From Candidatus Zixiibacteriota bacterium (GTDB lineage Bacteria > Zixibacteria > MSB-5A5 > SM1-73), in contig JAGMFA010000031.1 of the NCBI GenBank assembly GCA_023127875.1, positions 1 to 15,788 of the forward strand: DNA of 15,788 bases, read 5' to 3'. The notes beneath the pieces were generated by a model, which was given only the letters and a program-made list of their open reading frames with translations, searched no databases and was not told the origin of the DNA. How positions within the stretch are numbered: position 1 is the first letter of the stretch; each line of letters opens with the position of its first letter. Made by a program: the position numbers and the translations under genes. Of the stretch, positions 13,737-15,788 are shown piece after piece.

Positions 13737-15134
13737 ATGACCAAGGCTAAAATATTGGTGGTGGATGATGAGGAGATTGTATTGAAAAGCTGTCGGAAGA
13801 TACTGGAAGGCGGCGGTCATCAAGTCTTTTGTGCCCTTTCCGGTCAGGAAGCTTTTGAACTTCTGGAAAAAGAGCCAATTGATATTGTGATCACCGATAT
13901 TAAGATGCCGGGGATGGATGGCATGCAAGTTTTGGAAAAGGTCAAGGAAAAATACCCGGATATCCTGGTGATCATGATTACCGGCTACTCCACAGTCCAG
14001 TCCGCGGTCCAGGCAATGAAATTAGGAGCTTTTGACTACATCCCTAAGCCTTTCACCCCGGATGAAGTTTTGATTGTGGTCGAAAAAGCTCTGGAAAAAA
14101 AAAGCCTGATTTTTGAGAATATCTACCTGCGGAAGGAGTTGGAGGCTAAATACGGGTTCGATAATATTATCGGCAGCAGCCCCAAGATGCAGGAGGTATA
14201 TAAGTTAATCCGAAAAGTTGCTCCAACCGATAGCACCGTTCTAATTCGGGGAGAAAGTGGAACAGGCAAAGAGCTCATCGCCCGAGCTATCCATTTCAAC
14301 AGCCCCAGAAAGCAAAAGCCTTTCGTTCCCGTCGACTGCGGAGTCTTAGCTCAAGAACTTTTAGAATCTGAGCTTTTCGGTCACGTTAAAGGATCCTTTA
14401 CCGGAGCAATAGTGACCAAACCAGGACTATTTGAGATAGCTGATGGTGGATCGATTTTTTTGGACGAGATCGGGGATGTTAACCCGAATTTTCAGTCTAA
14501 ACTACTGAGGGCCATTCAGGAGAGGGAATTCACCCCGGTGGGGGGAGTTAAACCCAAAAAGGTAGATTTAAGATTCATCGTAGCCACTAATAAAGACTTG
14601 GAAAAAATGGTGGAAGAGAAACAATTCCGGGAGGACCTTTTCTACCGATTGAATGTGATCAGCATCACCGTACCACCCTTGAAGGAAAGAAAGGATGACA
14701 TCCCCCTTTTGGCTTATCATTTCTTGAAAAAATACGCCATAGAGATGAAGAAGGATATTAAGAGCATTTCAGTCGATGCAATGAATATGTTAATTGCATA
14801 TAGTTGGCCTGGAAATGTGAGGCAACTGGAGAATGTAATCGAACGAGCAATTGTCATGGCTGAAGCGGACACTATTACAACCGAACATCTACCCTTCGTG
14901 GTTGGAGCCGAAATGGCTCATCCTGATACCCCTATCCCTAAAACTGCTGAGGAACTGAAGGGGGCGAAAAAGAAACTAAGGGAAACTGCGGTTGGAAGCG
15001 TTGAGAAATCGTTCCTCTTGGATGCGTTAACTAGAAACGATTGGAACATAACCAAATCCGCCAAAGACGTCGGAATGCAGAGACCAAATTTTCAGGCTCT
15101 GATGAGGAAATACAATATTAGGATAGAGAAATAG
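13737..15134 (+). CDS. Sigma-54-dependent response regulator (NtrC/AtoC family)
   Basis: The 465-residue protein has three domains. The receiver carries D10/D11, phospho-acceptor D54 (VITDIKMPG), T82 and K104. The AAA+ sigma-54 activation domain has Walker A GESGTGKE (172-179), the sigma-54 contact loop GSFTGA (219-224, with S in place of the common first A), Walker B GGSIFLDE (237-244) and the arginine-finger region QFREDLFYRLNV. The Fis-type helix-turn-helix (NDWNITKSAKDVGMQRPNFQALM, from about residue 434) binds enhancer DNA. Phosphorylated by the adjacent kinase, it should drive RpoN promoters. GGAG 9 bases upstream supports ATG 13737. Targets are unknown. The orphan -24/-12 site at 11387 is the only good candidate noticed in the window. 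Confidence 0.97.
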   Translation: MTKAKILVVDDEEIVLKSCRKILEGGGHQVFCALSGQEAFELLEKEPIDIVITDIKMPGMDGMQVLEKVKEKYPDILVIMITGYSTVQSAVQAMKLGAFDYIPKPFTPDEVLIVVEKALEKKSLIFENIYLRKELEAKYGFDNIIGSSPKMQEVYKLIRKVAPTDSTVLIRGESGTGKELIARAIHFNSPRKQKPFVPVDCGVLAQELLESELFGHVKGSFTGAIVTKPGLFEIADGGSIFLDEIGDVNPNFQSKLLRAIQEREFTPVGGVKPKKVDLRFIVATNKDLEKMVEEKQFREDLFYRLNVISITVPPLKERKDDIPLLAYHFLKKYAIEMKKDIKSISVDAMNMLIAYSWPGNVRQLENVIERAIVMAEADTITTEHLPFVVGAEMAHPDTPIPKTAEELKGAKKKLRETAVGSVEKSFLLDALTRNDWNITKSAKDVGMQRPNFQALMRKYNIRIEK

Positions 15135-15159
15135 GTTAAGACCGTTCATATTTTACGTG

Positions 15160-15219
15160 CCCGTCGGGTCCCCCGACCAGACGGGGTTAAAGCCTGCCAG
15201 GTCAGGGGACCTGGCAGGC
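15160..15219 (+). terminator. Two strong hairpins after the response regulator
   Basis: The first is nested: CCCGTC (15160-15165) with GACGGG (15180-15185), or alternatively GTCGGG/CCCGAC inside it. The second is a perfect 12-base stem, GCCTGCCAGGTC (15192-15203) / GACCTGGCAGGC (15208-15219), with loop AGGG. They begin 26 bases past the stop and could end or stabilise the operon transcript. No U-tract follows, so they may instead be dispersed palindromic repeats. Confidence 0.45.
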
Positions 15220-15338
15220 ACAGAGAGGCGGATTTGTCTATGACAGATGCGAGGATGCTGACAGGTGTTTTATGCCGAAAGCAAGGCACACAAAGGTTGT
15301 TATGCGAAACCGTATAATCAGTAGATAGGTTTCTATAA

Positions 15339-15619
15339 ATGAAAATAATAACACACCGCATCTAAAGTTTCGGCTGAAACTCAGAGGTATTCCCTCTCAT
15401 TTACCTAAAAAGATTTTCAAAGAAGCAAAGGAGCATTATTACGATAGCTCAACCCGACACTATGTGGCTGTTCACAAACTTACATTTAATAACAAATTGA
15501 GGGAGATTGCCTTAACATATGATAAAAAAGAAGAAGTAATAGAAATCATCACAATTCACCCTCTAAAAATTTATCAAAAAATAACCCGAATAAATTCAGG
15601 GAGGTGGCGAAGAATATGA
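15339..15619 (+). CDS. Small toxin-like protein next to a DUF2283 gene; apparent start-region frameshift
   Basis: A frame open from 15329 to TGA 15617-15619 encodes a basic protein of about 90 residues containing RLKLRGIP, KEAKEHYYDSSTRHYVAV, LREIALTYDK, ITIHPLKIYQK and RINSGRWRRI. By memory this matches a family of small proteins (DUF4258-like) that commonly precede DUF2283 genes and are suspected toxins of a toxin-antitoxin type pair. I cannot confirm the family. No ATG, GTG or TTG opens this frame. The ATG at 15339 is one base out of phase and hits a stop after eight codons. One extra A in the AAAA run at 15342-15345 would give MKNNNTPHLKF in frame. A TATAAT at 15313-15318 could be its -10. 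It is either a real disruption or a homopolymer error. Confidence 0.6.
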
Positions 15620-15788
15620 ATAAGAAACCTTTGATAAACTATGATTCTAAATCAGATATTCTTTACATTGTAGCTAAGAAGGGGAAGGAAGAAGAATTTG
15701 TAGAAGTTGCACCAGGTATAAACGTAGAGCTTGATGACCGAGGTCAAGTGATTGGGATAGAAATCCTGAATGCTTCCAAATGCTTAAA
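15616..15788 (+). CDS. DUF2283-family protein, N-terminal part (cut by window edge)
   Basis: From ATG 15616, 57 codons are visible before the window ends. Key blocks are INYDSKSDILYI, EFVEVAPGINVELDDRGQVIGIEIL and a following NAS, the characteristic short DUF2283 pattern (YDxxxDxLYI, then APGI, then DxxGxxxGIEIL). The function is unproven. Such proteins are often encoded directly after a small DUF4258-like gene and may act as its antitoxin. The ATG overlaps the preceding stop (ATGA), and GGGAGGTGG at 15598-15606 is a strong ribosome binding site, so translation is coupled. The visible frame is intact. Confidence 0.85.
   Translation, partial: MNKKPLINYDSKSDILYIVAKKGKEEEFVEVAPGINVELDDRGQVIGIEILNASKCL

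Overview
The window reads as a chromosomal segment of a free-living, probably anaerobic bacterium of moderate to low GC from a poorly sampled lineage. The sequence alone does not fix the phylum. Housekeeping genes (aspartokinase, coaD, rsmD, a comEA-type gene, a tRNA) sit beside accessory glycan and two-component genes, and the spacers are rich in nested hairpins and short dispersed repeats.

Layout. Positions 1-402 hold the 3' end of an aspartokinase gene (+). Positions 403-1088 are a repeat nest containing two back-to-back MITE-like units with TGTTGAAAAA / TTTTTCAACA ends and a GCGTAG...CTACGC double hairpin. Positions 1089-3643 are minus-strand genes, in transcription order an M28 metallopeptidase-like lipoprotein, a ComEA-type helix-hairpin-helix protein, rsmD and coaD. 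A 600-base spacer follows. It ends in a good promoter and a strongly structured leader in front of tRNA-Ser(GGA) at 4249-4337.

Positions 4496-11357 are a minus-strand surface-glycan cluster: a multi-membrane GT-C-like transferase with TPR repeats, a GT2 dolichol-phosphate-mannose-synthase-like transferase, a GT4 transferase and two SAM methyltransferases. A decayed duplicate of the GT4 3' end lies between the two methyltransferases. A plausible order of action is lipid-linked sugar supply (GT2), sugar transfer on the outer face of the membrane (GT-C), chain extension (GT4) and methyl decoration. The acceptor is not visible.

The cluster is bracketed by tRNA-Ser and a 26-base copy of its 3' end at 11836-11861. 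The copy lies next to 10-base iterons and paired TTTGTGCC repeats. This looks like an island inserted at, or rearranged around, a tRNA gene, although no integrase is recognisable. Downstream, 12146-15134 is a + strand two-component operon: a membrane histidine kinase with CxxCH and Cx4CH motifs in its sensor domain, and a sigma-54-dependent response regulator. The window ends in a small gene pair (15339-15788): a toxin-like protein that seems to have lost its start codon frame by a one-base slip, followed by a DUF2283-like protein.

The most interesting points are the tRNA-bounded glycan island, the duplicated and decayed GT4 tail between paralogous methyltransferases, the structured tRNA leader, the possible haem-sensing kinase with its sigma-54 partner, and an orphan sigma-54-like promoter followed by a strong ribosome binding site but no gene.
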